Source: Sapria himalayana
Taxonomy: Eukaryota > Streptophyta > Magnoliopsida > Malpighiales > Rafflesiaceae
Assembly (NCBI GenBank): GCA_029783825.1
Contig: JAREIK010010166.1
Coordinates: 5,001 to 69,000, forward strand
Length of the DNA: 64,000 nucleotides
Direction: 5' to 3'
Position numbers and translations under genes: made by a program. Below, one piece after another: positions 27,770-41,319 of the stretch. Each line of letters starts with the position of its first letter. Position 1 is the stretch's first letter. The notes under the pieces were generated by a model that saw only the letters and a program-made list of their open reading frames with translations, was not told the DNA's origin and made no database searches.

Positions 27770-30700
27770 ATTAATATATATACATATCTATCAGTACGTA
27801 TGCATATATGCCTACCTATATATGTGTGTGGAATGACTATTAAGACATTTCTAGTGATCATGTATATATGTATGTGTGTATGTACATGTGTATCTGTGAA
27901 TTTTTAGATGCGCATATGTATATATGATATGTCCACAAAAAAACACGCACATATGTACACATATGTGTCTTAGTGAGTATAAATGTATTTATATATGCAT
28001 GAAAATACATATATATGTGCTATGTGCAAGTGCATGTATGTTCGTACATGCACACATGCATGTGTGTTGGGTGTTGGGATATCTACAAAATAGTAATAAA
28101 ATAGTATTGTATGTAGTACAAACAAGATTAAGAAATCAACAAAATAAAATTAAGCATCTACAAACATCATCATCAATAGCAAAACTCAGTTTCAACATTA
28201 ATGGTAATAGCTATATAAATTTCATGAAACTCAAGTTCTTGTTTTTGGGAATATTCTTGCTCATTGTGTTTCTTCGACATTTTATTTTGAAGATTCCCAC
28301 ATGATGACTATAAATAAGATATTGAGAAATTATCTATAATCAAAAAGAAAAAAAACTCCATAATTCTCTGTCTTCGTTGTCTCCTTTGTTCTTTATCCAT
28401 TTGCAGCCCTAAATTAGAATAGCTAAATGTATACTAAAGATGAGTCACTCTTACTCATAATCTTGAGTTTGACATTGTAATTCCTGGACTAAATCTAGAT
28501 GAAAATCTCTATATTACCTTCAAACCAATATGCAAAATGAATACTGATTGAGAGAATTATAGAGTATTGCGGCATATATATAGCATTTTCTAATCATTCC
28601 GCAAAATTTCATCCACACAACAAATATTGTATTTTCAATAGACTATTTTCGAACATGGAAGAAATAAAATAATTATCCAATAGCTGTTGGAACCATCAAC
28701 CAGAGAGAATCTAGTAATAGATTGTTGATCACTGCAGAGCCATATGGGACATTGTGAGAATGAAGCTTGTATTTCGTCTAGGCACTTGAGAGTCCATCAG
28801 GGCACTGAAGCCACATCACCACGAGGAGCACTTACACTTACCCCAACATCACCATCAGCTGTTGGTCCTTTGTTCGACTTGCATCCAGCTTCAATTGTGA
28901 ATAGCTACAGCTCTTATTTCATTAACAAGATCAACAAAATGACCATATTCTGGAAGTAAAGTGGACTCGCCATAGCTCACATTGATGAGATCACATTTAT
29001 GCTGCATAAATCAGGTGGCAGTGTGCATAGTGCATGCATGTGTGGAATGGTAGTGGGCAATTATATGCATGTAGTGTGGCATGCTTTATGAGGTAGTTTG
29101 CGTAGTGGATGCATGTAGTGTGTTATTGTAGTGTGCAAAATAAATATAGTGCTAAAAAATTAAAAAAAACAATAAAAATGATTTAGTGTGTGGGTTATAT
29201 TTTGGCTGATAAATATTTTGGCTGATAAATATTTTGGCTGCACCAATTTGTATTGGCCCGCACTAAAGGAAGTAATCTAGCTTTCTTATGGTCACATCTT
29301 GCTCTCCTCTTTTCAGTGCAGACTTAAACTACATCAATTTTAAGGCTCAAATAGTATGAATACAAACAAAAAAACTCTCATTTTTCAGCAGAAGCATTTC
29401 AAAAAACAAAAAAAAATCAAAATCAAAATCAAAAACCAAAACCTACATGAACATTTGACACTTGAAGTCGTCAACTTCCAAAATTGATGCTATGTTTCCA
29501 TAGTAGATGTCCTACAAAGAATCATGGTAAGGTTAGTAATCCAAGCAAAGAACAAAACTAGAATCAAGAAAAATGATACCACCAAAAAAATCTTATCTTG
29601 TTTAGCTACACATAGGCAAAGTTAATTTTCCCGCAAGTTGCTCACTATTCCTTCTTCAATAGGTGGAGAGATAAGAGCTTTGATACTACAAATCCAGTGA
29701 AAGACTTGTGTTGGAGTAGCTCTTTCAACTTATCATCGTATATTATTCTTTGCCTATCTGATAGATCAATTTATAAAAGCAAGAATATCTGATAATTAAT
29801 TGAAATTGAAGAATAGCACCACTGATTCTCAATATGGAAGGGTGAAGACAATGGATGTTGTCATACTTGTAGATAATTTCCTTTTAAATAGTCCCACATC
29901 TTCTTTACAACAATTGAACAAGATTATGCATCATCACCTATACAAATAAATTTTATGAGAGCGTCTAAAAGATGAATACGATGCTAGAAATCCAAAAGTT
30001 CAAAAATAAATAACAGAAACCAAAATAGTTCAAAAATAATTCTGATAAAAAAAGTTACATGCTTAAAACAAAAACAAAACATAGTTTCATTACATTTAAA
30101 ACAAAATCATCCTCATAATTAGATGATACATTTGTGCTTCAATTACAAATTCCTAGCATTACAAATATAGACTAATTAGAGATACGAAGAATTATAGACA
30201 TTAACATTAACATAATTTGTGGAAAACTACAATCAAAAGATAATTTAGTAAAGAAAACTTACATACACATCAATTAAATATCTAATAAATACAAATGATG
30301 GAAACTTTTTAATTTAGCAAAAATTATAGATATGACCATCACTTATATCTTTTTGCTGATTAGATATTTTTAAAAAGCTACATTTTGGCAAGAATAGCTC
30401 GAGAAGGCTTTTTTTTTTCACAATTCCCAAATAGTCTGTGTGACAAAAAAATGGCATTAGATCATAGTCAAAATTTTGAAAGTTATTATTAAATGACTTG
30501 TTTCATCTTGTTATATTTTTTTGTATTCATTTAGTCATACAAAATTATTTTTGATAATTTATAATTTTTTGTATATGTGACAAAAAAAAATAGCAAGTTT
30601 TTATGTATAGAAGAAATTTATCATAATATTTTAGTAATTTACTTAAATATTATTTACATACCCATCAATTCATACCTAAAAAATAAGAAGGAAGGTAACT

Positions 30701-32231
30701 TATTAATTTATTAAAATAGATATGACCATCACTTATTTACTTTTTCCGATTAGATATTAAACTGATAAAGTAATTTTTTGTATTGAAAGCCTATTTTCAT
30801 TTTCTATGATTGTTGTTAGCTCACATTATATGATATTTTTAATTTAATCTTTTATGAGTAGACATAACACATTAAAATATTATTTAATACAAAAAAAAAT
30901 AAAAAAAATTTACATTTAGCAAGAGCGGCCTGAGAGGGCTGCTCATGCCAATTTCTAATTTTTTGTATGTGTAACAAATAAATTAGCATGTTTTTTGTGT
31001 ACATAATTATATTAGTACACATGTTTCATTGTAAAAAAAATAAAAATATACATGTAAAGCAAACATAGACTGCACTAAATAAGCAACTTCACATGCATCG
31101 CACATCTACTACTTTGGATATATATACTGTATGCACATTTTTTTTAATATAATGGTTTATTCTATTACTAATCAAATTATTCATCATATTACTTATGTGA
31201 ACATTATATAATGATAGAATAATTACTTATTATAAATATATACTAGAAATAAGTCACCATGCATGCCCAGTGTGCTCTGAGAATGCATGGTATCTTGCTA
31301 TTCTTTGAACTTTAAATATTAAACAAGACATCAAACTAACAATTCTCAATCAATTAATTCAAATATTATTTCCAATTGGTACCCACTTTTTACCAAAAAT
31401 AATGATCAACATGATATTTGCCAAAAATAAATACAATTATTAATAAAGATAATAAAGTATCTCAACTTATATAAACTCTCAACTCAACAATATTCCCAAA
31501 TGTCATTGTGAAAATAAATAAATTTTTACTTATACAAATTTGACATTGAGAATATAACATTCTAATATATTTTTTTGTGATAGTTCTCAAAATATATCAT
31601 ACAAACATCTCTAATACTAGGATTCAATATTCTCGATTTGACTAGAAATGAATGACTAAGTAAAAATAATTTCTGATACCACTGTCACATAATTACACAC
31701 ACTTTATTGAGGCCAACTTTGGATGAAGTTTTTTCAAACACAATCTCTGATACTAAAAATCATTCAAACAAAATGTTAGAAAGAAAAAAAAAATATACAA
31801 TTATACTCAATCAACAAACTAAAAAAACCTAACTTATATAGGAATCAAAAAATTTACAAGGATAACTCATAAGTTGGTTACTATAACTACTAAGTAAAAA
31901 TAATTATAACAAAAAAAATGGTGGTAAAATTATTACTTTTTTACATGAATAAATTTAAACCTCAAAATATTACTTTTTTGATACATATTAAATTTTAAAA
32001 TACATTTCTACAAAATCTAGTCCTTTCTGTCTTGAGCATGTAACGAACCACAAAATATGTTATTATGGAATATATTTAACCTCAAAATAATATAATTAAA
32101 AAAAAATAAAAATTTATTGAACTATTATAAAGCTTTTTATAGGAACAAAGTGTTTCATGATAATTTTGAAATATAAAATTCTAATCATACATTACAAGAT
32201 AAATCATATCGCTGACCATTTTAGTTTATTT
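27066..32231. other. A2 interior, AT-rich, with internal duplications
   Basis: Mostly non-coding. Several stretches repeat one another: 26.54-26.66 with 30.01-30.12 kb (GTTACATGGTTAAAACAAAA versus GTTACATGCTTAAAACAAAA), 26.90-27.04 with 28.51-28.66 kb, and 30.33-30.45 with 30.74-30.98 kb. A TATA/TATG microsatellite lies near 27720-27775. A three-fold TTTTGGCTGATAAATA motif is at 29201-29242. The - strand at 29.60-29.94 kb looks weakly coding (YDKLKELLQHKSFTGFV) but I could not identify it. No RNA gene was recognised. Confidence 0.5.
28730..28959 (+). other. Exon-like segment, unidentified
   Basis: A patch of higher GC than its surroundings, open on + from 28744 to 28959 (SPRGALTLTPTSPSAVGPLF, then DLHPASIVNSYSSYF). 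I recognise no domain; it may be a captured host exon or chance. Confidence 0.25.
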
Positions 32232-32520
32232 CACTACAACAAAACAGTAAATTAATGACGCTTTATATCTTGACGCTTTCAGAAAATGTCATTATACTAT
32301 TTATAATTAGACATTTAATGACACTTTTCTAAAAGCGTCATTATTTGGAAAATGTATTAAGTTTTTATGACACTTACTAGAAGTGTCATTGATACTACAA
32401 CAAAACTAAAAAATTAAATGATGCTTTATATCTTGACACTTTTATAAAATGCCATTATTATATTTGTAAGTAGACATTTAATGACACTTACTAGATGTGT
32501 CATTATTAAGACTAATAGGT
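32232..32520 (+). repeat. N1 left terminus, tandemly duplicated
   Basis: The first about 120 bp are repeated: CACTACAACAAAACAG at 32232 and ATACTACAACAAAACTA at about 32392, each followed by a TTATATCTTGAC(G/A)CTTT block and GACATTTAATGACACTT. The second copy has lost its first C. Confidence 0.8.
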
Positions 32521-32979
32521 TAAAAAAATTGCTTAACTCCTTAAAAATTTCCAAGGAAAAAGGGGCTGAAAATTATAAACCTTGTCACTTTTATTAGTGT
32601 CATGGATGTGAAAAAAATTAATTTTGAATTTATAGATTTGTAACAAATTTCTTATTTATTTTTTTATAAGTAATAATATTTTTATTTTTACTCTAGATTA
32701 ATAAAAAAAAATTATCAAATTTTAGTTCAAAATTATTTATTAAAAATAAACAGAAACTTATGATAAAATTAAAAAATATCTAAATATTTATACATTCAAA
32801 ATTGCGATTTTTATTTATAAAATAAGTAATAATATTTAATTTTAAAATATAATTTGTTAATATTTATTTTATCCCTAAGAGAAATAAAAATAAAATGTAA
32901 ATATAAGGTGATTTAATATAATTATGTGAAAAATTTAATATTATTTTTAACTTAATTATATTAAATAATCTATCGCTAG

Positions 32980-33370
32980 AAAGAGTTGCGCTTCTTTTTC
33001 ATCACGTTCGTCCATTTCCAACAGCTCGGGTTCAAGCTCGCATCTTTGAAATCATTGGCCATATTTGCAGCATCCTGTAAGTTTCTCCATTAAGTTTATA
33101 ATTGTATCAGCTCTTCGCTATCGTTAACCTAATTAAAGAATGTGAACGTGTTCCGAGTAATTTAGCATTAAATGTAGTATTATAAATGCAGTATTATAAG
33201 ATCAATTTGTTGGGAGCAATCGGCGAACACAGCAGAAGAATTGGGCTGAACTGACACAATAAGCGCTGCATTTGTTGGAAACCTTTTCCTTCACCGGAGA
33301 ATACCAATCCACGGTGTCAAGGCTATTTGTTAGTTTGGCACCAGTCATTTCTGGCATTCCATCTCAAGGA
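32980..33370 (+). other. Possible 5' exon region of the N1 gene
   Basis: Two patches richer in GC than their surroundings: about 32975-33080, ending with a donor-like CATCCTGTAAGT, and about 33205-33372. They precede the protease exons on the same strand and could be untranslated or N-terminal exons. No protein was recognised. Confidence 0.3.
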
Positions 33371-34975
33371 AAGTGATGATTTGAAAATTCTTATTTCTAT
33401 CTCTGATTCAATGCAAACTTCTTCTCCAATTTATTTTACTTATGACAATTCGAGTGCTCTCTAGTACCCAAACATTAAAAATTCTGCCTTATGACAATTC
33501 TGCCTTATGACAGATAGATATATTTTACTTATGACAATTCTACCTTATGGCATATTCTTATATTGTAAAAAACAAACAAACATAAAAAATTATAGAACAT
33601 CAATTGAACTTGGGCCTAAACATACCACTAAGCTTAGCTTGAATATTCTAGAATCTTATAAAATCTTCTAGAATCAACATTATTGTGGCACTGGACATTG
33701 TGTAACTCCCTTATTTCATAATCTTTCAGAATCTTTCCTTCAATGACATATTATATCAATGAAATAGAAATTAAATCTTGGAGTAGGCTTGTTTGATATA
33801 TTCTTTTTTTAATTATTGAAGCTTATTGATTAGATCAAGCTCAATCTCATGGCTTAGTTCATCAGCTGCCATGTTAGCCTTTTCTAACTTATAATTCAAC
33901 ACGGTAAACTTTTACTAGAAACTCCAATCATTAAGCTTTTTTTAAGTGATTTTCTATTATGTTTGAAAATAAATTAATTGTATATTATTCATGCTCACCA
34001 AGACACGAGAACCTATATGGTAATGTCTCCATGCAAGTAAGTAGTGAATTATAATGATTATTTCTTTTTCTTGAACTATTATTTGACATTTTATTTACTA
34101 ACTTTTTTGAGATATTTTGTATGTATTCACTATTGTGTTATGTATATTTGAGTATTTTTTATAGAGATTTTAATAAATATATATTTTGAGCAAATTTGTT
34201 GAATATTAGTGAAATTCGAGTTATCTTTAGTGACATTTGTAGACTTGATGGAGTGAAGACATTTCCCATTATATGAGAGAATTACCTAATTTCTTTCTTT
34301 TATGCCTGGATATTTGAGAGCAATGTAAACTTTCATTTTCTCTCCAATGATTACTTTTTGGCTTCTTTCAACTCTAGACTTCAATTGGAGTGAGATGCAT
34401 TATGATTGTGGTTGGACTTCTATTTAACAAATAAATAGAAGTGTCGATACTCTGGCTTATAAGTATATTGGAAGACTCTTTTGAGGCATCATGGGCCTAG
34501 GACATCTTTATTATCACATGATTCTTCTTCTTCACAACATCATCATTATAGTTAGAAATTTATGAAGTTGTGAATTATCTATGAATTCATTTTTATTCAC
34601 AATAGAAGATAAAATGCTTAGAGAGTGTCTCTTTCCATTTGTCACTTTTAACTTTTAAGTACTTTTATTATATTTTGGAGTATCTTTCAATTAAGTTTTG
34701 AAACTTCTTAGATATTAAGTATACTTTAGATTTTTATATAATATTATGTTCTTTAATATAAATGTGGTATCACAAACTCATAATTTTCATATCAACTTAC
34801 CTAGTTGATATGAAAATATTGAAGTAATATTACAATATAAGTTAGCATGATAAATTATATTAATAAGCTCATTAAGTTATGATAACTCAATTTTGTCTAA
34901 CTAATTCTTTTCTACGTGGAAATTATCAACTTTAGATGATTACATATAACTAAACAACAAAGTTTCATTTTACAG

Positions 34976-36279
34976 GAAAGGAATTGTCAATTGGCCATAT
35001 GGACAAAAGAAAATATTATCACAGCTGGAACTATGATACTTGAATGTGGTGCTAACTTCCTTGTTGTCGTGGATGCTTCTTATGATCCAAATACATTACT
35101 TCCTGTACCTATTCCAAGCCAAATTATCACTATTGGAAATGCTATTGGGCATCAAATTTTATGGCCTGCCCAATTTGTCATTCTTACTACTCTTCGCATC
35201 CAGGTATGTGTTTTTTTAAATAAAATATTTTTTAATAATAACAATAATACTAGTTTATCTAGGATAATTCTTATTTATAGAAAAATATTTTATGTTAGAT
35301 AGGATTCAAAGAAAGTTAAGAAACATAGTAATTGAGAGAGAACATTGAGTTTAAATGATGAGAATCCTGTAGATATCAAGAACTTTGCTACATTAGTTGG
35401 GCACATGTTAAAGGATGAGATCGTACATGTAGTAAAAATCATAGAGGAGGTTTTGGACAGTCATTTAAGACCTTCCTAATGAAAGAAAACATGGATATCA
35501 TTATATCATCAATAGAGGTGTCATCTAATTGCCTTTTGTTCTATATATGGTAATATAAAAATTTAATATGTTTTTCATTTATTTTAACTATCTTATTTAT
35601 GCTTTAATTTTTCATTATGCGAATTGTTTTTAATATTAGTTAAATTAAAATATTATAACTGTTAAATATTGTGTGAAATTAAATCAGGCATTTGCATAAA
35701 AAGATGGTTGATGCTAAAGAGGTAGAGCAATTTATTTTTGTAAATCTGACCTTGGTTTCCAAAGCTGTATTGGGAGAAGCAAGCAAGAAAAATAGGTCAA
35801 GGGTTATAGCTAATCAGTTGATGAATGCAAATAATGCAGATTTTGTTCTTATTCCATATAACCCAGGGTAAGTAATTTAATATAAGTAAGATTATAAGTA
35901 TGCATATATATCAAATTATAAATGATATGTTGTTACACTAATGTTAATTTTGTAGTTGTCATTGGGTATTAGTAGTACTTGAAATAAGGACTTTGCTCGC
36001 TTATTACCTTGATTCCTTGCATCATCAACCTGCAGATGATCTTAAAGACATTGTTAATATGTAAGTTTTTCTCTTCTTATTATAGAATGAAGCATTTTGT
36101 GGCAACAAATTTTTCTTCTTAATGCAGGGCTCAAAGAAATCTTCACTTTAAAAAACATATATCATCAAAAAGAGAGCCTAATTGGGTTGTACTAGGGGTA
36201 CATAACTCATTAACCGAGTAATTTAATATTTAGTGTCTTTTGCTTAATTTTAAACTTTTACAATATGACTTGCAAGTAA

Positions 36280-36327
<48 letters not shown>

Positions 36328-36605
36328 ATTTTATTTTACATTCAGTGCCCAAGACAACAAGGTAGTGTTGAATGTGGATACTATGTGATGAGATATATGA
36401 GAGATATCATACTTGATCAAGGATATCTAACATCAAAGGGATGTGTTGATTTGTTGTTTCTCAATATATCAGTTATTTTTAGTTTTCCAATTTTATTGAT
36501 TAAGATAATACTTTACTTTTCAACAGTTTAGTGGGAAGGAATCATACAACAAAGATTAGTTGGATGAAGTATGATCTGAATGGGTTATGTTGGTGACTCA
36601 ATTAA
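34976..36605 (+). pseudogene. DUF8039 plus Ulp1-type cysteine protease (C48) gene of N1
   Basis: Ulp1-family proteases cleave SUMO-like conjugates; CACTA elements often carry them. A DUF8039-like exon (34976-35203, acceptor TTTTACAG, donor GTATGTG) reads CQLAIWTKENIITAGTM and ends LPVPIPSQIITIGNAI then GHQILWPAQFVI. Further exons: about 35297-35480; 35688-35868 (NADFVLIPYNPG, donor GTAAG); 35956-36060 (CHWVLVVLEIRTLLAYYLDS); 36128-about 36213 (EPNWVVLG); 36346-about 36440 (CPRQQGSVECGYYVMRYMRD); 36526-36605 (SGKESYNKD-stop-LDEV-stop-SEWV). All four catalytic positions are visible: His in CHWV, Asp in YYLDS, Gln in PRQQ and Cys in ECGYY. Two stop codons in the last exon replace the usual LDE-R-EW ending, and the second exon also has a stop, so the gene is probably dead or makes a shortened protein. 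Confidence 0.88.
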
Positions 36606-38047
36606 TACTTTCCTCGGTTTGAAAAGTATTGGGGACACCTTTTTGTATTGAAGCATGAACAATTTGGGATTTACAACATTAACTTTTGATGAGGTTCGAA
36701 ATTTATATCTCTTTTGACCCAAACTACGACGGAAGGTAAATTGTTTGACATAATCATTTGAAGACATTTTAGTATTTTCCTTACACATTCATTATATTTC
36801 TATAATTTTAATATGTTGAATTACGTTAGTATATTGTATGCATGATTCTTAGGCATTTAAAGGTAAACTTTTTTTTGGTCAAGTTAGGAGATCTTCCAAC
36901 TTTGGAATGGTCCATGAACTATTGTGATAATAAATGTATTTTTTTTAATGAGATCAAAGTTATTACTTCTTAGTTTTAATTAAATATTCAAAACTTGAAT
37001 ATGTAATTTGAATTTTTTTGTTTGCATACTATTTTTTATTTATGTTGTCAACCATAGATTTTTTGTTGTAGATTGACAATGGAAAAAAATATGATTTCGA
37101 CTTTTGGCTTCAATACTTTACCACAATAGTATAAATTACCTTTTCACCCTTATAAAACACAATAATTATTTTAAGGCACAAATTTTTTTTTCATGCAGCC
37201 AATATTTTATTAATGAATCTAAAACTATATGTTGATTGGATTACTATATTTGTGTAATCAAATAGAACTTAAAATTACATTACATAGCATCTCATCTAGT
37301 TTTTTTGATGTGTTGGGAAGATGACAAGTAATTTAACTTTTCATTTTATGATATTTAATTGGTTTTTATAGTATTTTTTCAATTTGTTTGTGAGATCTTT
37401 AAACTCACTACACACCTTTATGTTTTAAATGAATTATTATTGTTTTGTATTTTAAAAAATTTTATCAACTTTTATGTCATAATTGATAAATCTCTTGCTT
37501 TATATTTTATCCATTACTACTAACTTTGTTTTTGTTGTTGTTAAATTTGTTTAATCGTACATGTCAATTATTATATAAATTATTTTTATGATATGTAATT
37601 ATCATTCCTGTTTTTTTTCCAATGCTCTATAATATATTTTTTTCTACAAGTGTAAGTATTTATTGTTCATCTTTTTGTATGCAGGTTACCTTATTTGGAA
37701 ATTAACTCTCAACTTTGTCAGGCTAGCAGGAACCAGTTTTATGGAGTTAAGGCACAATTGGGTTGCATATATTAGAAAATTTGAATTGAATTTAAGAAAT
37801 GAATGTTGAAATTGTGTTATATATATATATTTTTTGATTAGTAAGAAGTCCGAGTTCCCCATTGTACTTGAAAACTATATTTTTGGTATGGATTGTAAAG
37901 AATGTTGTTCTTATGTGCATGCAGTATTACAATAATAGGTAAAAATATATTTACAATAATTATTAAATTTAAATTTATTTAAATCATAATCTTCCTTGAC
38001 GCTTTTACTAAGTGTCATAGGATTAAAAAAATTTACGATAGCTACAA
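36606..38047. other. N1 3' part, AT-rich, nothing recognised
   Basis: AT-rich sequence between the protease gene and the right subterminal region. No second gene is evident. Confidence 0.5.
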
Positions 38048-38184
38048 CATATAATGACGTTTTTTTGTAGTATCGTTGAATCATACCTTGACGCTAAAAT
38101 AAAGCATCATTGTTAATAAAAATGACACTTTATTTTAGCGTCAAGGTATGATTCAACGACACTACAAAAAAACGTCATTATATG
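38048..38184. repeat. Inverted repeat with 64-bp arms in the N1 right subterminal region
   Basis: Arms 38048-38111 and 38121-38184 are complementary at about 61 of 64 positions around a 9-base loop. The right arm contains CACTACAAAAAAACGTCATT, which resembles a CACTA end, and the left arm holds its complement, so two end-like sequences face outward from the hairpin centre. Confidence 0.88.
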
Positions 38185-38290
38185 TATAGACTTTTTATGT
38201 CACGTTAGTGGATGATGCTATCGATAAGCGACATTATATATATATAATGATGCTTTTTAAGGGTCATTGATTATGGTTTGTGTTGTAGTG

Positions 38291-40330
38291 TTTCAGAGTA
38301 TTTGAAAGTACCTATTTTGAAAAATAATTTTTGTGGACATGAGAAAATAATATTTAATTATCATTGAGTATGCATTCAATAAATATTTGAGTACTAAAAA
38401 AGAGAATAAATGGTACTCACCAATTACAAATATATACAATATTAGTGTTAAAGTTTATTCTTTAAGATGATGGTCTTTTAGGATTATATTTTACTTGTTA
38501 ATGATGATGAACCATTGAAGACTTATCCATTGACAATTAGATATAAATGCTTCTACATGTTCTCTAAAAAATTGTGTATCTCCTTTCTTAGCATCTTTCA
38601 AAGTTAGTGCATCACATTATCAAAGATTTTAAATCCTTATAATTCTTTTTTTTCCAATAATATAGTAAGATGTTAAAGGCTTGTACTGATTAAAATGAAA
38701 AAAAATTTAAATATAAAAGTTTCTTTGCCCATCAATTCCTCTCTAGGTATTATTCCTATCAATCAGATTTATTGAGTTCAAACGGTCATGAAATTCAAGA
38801 ACAAGATTTCTTTCATCTTAGATAAAATATGATGAGAAAACATCTTATTCAAATCATTGATAAATGTCTTGTAGAGACTAAATGATCATGAAGATGATTT
38901 TATTAAATTTAATCTTTCAATTATTCTATGAATGATATAACAAAGTTATACTAGATATCCTATCAAAGAGATTTTATCTTACTCAAAATTTCCTATTCAA
39001 TCAAATTAGGGATACCACAAATTGTCTTTCAATGCACCCTTACATTATGACTGACAACATATCATGCGAGAAGAAATGTATGACCTTCAATCAATCTAGA
39101 TAATATTATTCTTAATAAGTTATCACAAGTGATTTGTTTGTTAATTTTAAATAAAAAAAAAATAATTATTCTAAAAAATATGAGAATGAAAACCTCATAA
39201 AACAACCACACAAAAAATAATTTAATTTTTTGTTGGCATTATATTTTTTCATGTTATTTCATAAATATTATATTTTTATTACTATATATGAAATAAATTT
39301 TTTCTGATATAATTTAAAATAAAATACCTTGTAAGGCTTAGGTACATTATTGAAATTATAATTATAGGTCATCAAAATATAATTTTATATTGACAAAAAC
39401 AATATTATAAATATTTTTGTAAAATTAAACTCTTAGATAGTACATTAAATTCACTATCAAAAAATTATTATCAAATATATTATATTATCAAAATAATAAG
39501 TTATTTCTGAGATTATACTAGATAGTTACATATGAACATTATTCTTTAAAAAATTTAATATTTAATGAAATTTCTAATACTTCATATTTCTTTTAGAGAT
39601 CATACTGATACACATGAGATTGATTATTCAAATTATAGTTTGATATCAACCGCCAAAGAAAAAAATTTATTATAAATTATTATATTTTTCTTATAAAGAA
39701 TTGTATTTCTTAAAAAAATAATAGATAAAAAAAATTATTCGATGATTTTGTTCAAAGATTAATTGATAGGTCATAAATACTCTAATTTATGACCTTCTTT
39801 AAATTATATATTTGATTAGAGAGAGTGAATTTTCAATTTTTTGAAAAAAATTATTTTTTATTGTGACAATGATGCAATCATAGACATAGTTTCCAATGGC
39901 ATTTTCTAAGTAAAAATAAAACATATAGATATTAATTTTCAATTCAACAAAAAATACAAAATAAAATAGGTTAAGTATTATTGTACATACTTCTATTCAA
40001 GATCAAGCTCAAACATTTTTACTTAGCACTATAATGGTCATCATTTTTTTTATTCTAAGATGAGTATACAAGATATATTATATATTCATAACCCAGCTTG
40101 ATAACATTCGATGAGATCATGACATGATATTTCTATCATTACATGTATCAATTATTAAAAATAGTATTTTTATCAATCATATATATATTTTTAATGAACA
40201 CGTTCACCCCAAGTTGGTAATTTATTCATACTTGTATTTTACCACAGAAAAATGGAGAAACTAACTGGAATTTTTAAATGATTAAGAGAGACAACTAGAA
40301 AAATCGAGTTCATGTTTTTGGGCAGAACTT
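38291..40330. other. A2 interior, AT-rich, nothing recognised
   Basis: Degenerate AT-rich DNA between N1 and the TBL gene fragment. The patch near 38.6-39.1 kb is slightly less AT-rich and may be an old retroelement piece, but I found no convincing motif. Confidence 0.45.
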
Positions 40331-40334
40331 ACAT

Positions 40335-41099
40335 GTCAAAGAGCTTTCCTGGTACCCACCAATGCCCTATGTTGAAAACCAGAATATCTCAATTGATCCA
40401 CTATTCATTAATGTCATCCAACATATTCAGTCGAAGTGTTAACTTGGCCCACTTAGGTGAATGTTTGGGAACTTGGCCATGTTTTACTAAAAAAATGCAA
40501 CCAAAAATTTCTATAATGAAATTAAAGGCGTGAAACCTGACACCCATAAATTTGATCTGTTTAGTTATGGTATTCTTGTTCACTTCATAAACACTCGTTT
40601 TATCTTCCACATTCGACATGAGCAAACAAATCAAAGATTTCCATTGTGTTCTACACATTGAATCACCAACAAACATAATTCTTTTATTCCTCAATATTTC
40701 AAAAATTTCATGCACATCTAGCCTTGGAATATGATGGTTTGTAGGTTTCCATCTCTGCCTCAGATACTGCCTATCCTTTCTTCATTTTCCCAGACAATTA
40801 AATCCTAGCTCTATAAAAGGGCATTCTGAAGCATTGTAAGGAGGATAGCTATTATCTACAATCCAATTTCCATTAAAGAAATGACAATTCCTCGAAGAAT
40901 CATTATATTTTAAAACCGAAAGCCCGTGCAATGCATGTGTCAGGCTCGGTAGGACATAGATGTAGCTCCCACAAATAGAAAATGAAAATGAGACACACAA
41001 TCCTATCACAACAAGTACGGAAAACCCTTGAAAGACTAAGCTTGATCTATATCGCACTTTCGGAGTTGCAATGGCTAAAGATTTAGGGCTAAGAATCAC
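40335..41099 (-). pseudogene. Trichome birefringence-like (TBL) gene fragment
   Basis: TBL proteins are Golgi polysaccharide O-acetyltransferases with an N-terminal membrane anchor, a PMR5N domain and a PC-esterase domain. Starting from the ATG at 41099, residues about 22-50 form a hydrophobic anchor (SLVFQGFSVLVVIGL). PMR5N follows (NCHFFNGNWIVDNSYPPYNA, SECPFIELGFNCLG), then QYLRQRWKP, then PC-esterase block I with the GDS motif (NKRIMFVGDSM near 40.67 kb), SVYEVNKNTITKQIKFMGVR, and block with GHWW (VFNIGHWWVPGKLFD near 40.35 kb). It stops at a splice-donor-like GTAAGT near 40.33 kb; downstream exons and the DxxH motif are absent. A TGA after NCLGK and a frameshift/stop before the GHWW block mark it as broken. 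It lies inside A2 on the element's own strand: a captured 5' gene fragment. Confidence 0.9.
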
Positions 41100-41319
41100 T
41101 AATCCCCTCTAATTGAATGATTTGTTCTTTCAAAAGGTATTCGCCATCTCATCACATGATAGTGCTATTATTCTTAAAGATACACGTACATTGAGAGGAA
41201 AACTAATTGAAGATTGCTATCTGTAAAGATATCTCAAGCAAAAATTGGTTTGATTCAAAAAATTTTTATCTAACCATGAAGGAATGACATGCTAACTTGA
41301 TGAGACGGATTCAAAAACT

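Larger units (their letters stand above)
32232..38290 (+). mobile_element. Nested CACTA element N1, 6.06 kb, TTT target duplication, Ulp1 cargo
   Basis: Left end CACTACAACAAAACAG at 32232; right end ...TGTGTTGTAGTG finishing at 38290, whose reverse complement is CACTACAACACAAACC. The flanking bases are TTT on both sides (32229-32231 and 38291-38293). Subterminal motifs of the form AATGACGCTT, GTGTCATT and TGACACTT occur at both ends in both orientations. These differ from the TTAGCTAGGGA motifs of A1/A2, so N1 is a different family. It contains a DUF8039/Ulp1 protease gene and no tnp2. Confidence 0.85.

Noticed and set aside
36585..36788. Gene on - strand (67 codons)
   Set aside because: It is the opposite strand of the last exon of the Ulp1 gene, whose LDEV and SEWV residues are read on +.
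32232..38290. Mutator-like element (Ulp1-bearing MULE)
   Set aside because: Ulp1 genes also occur in MULEs, but the CACTACAACA ends and the 3-bp TTT duplication fit CACTA; no 9-bp duplication or long MULE terminal repeats were seen.
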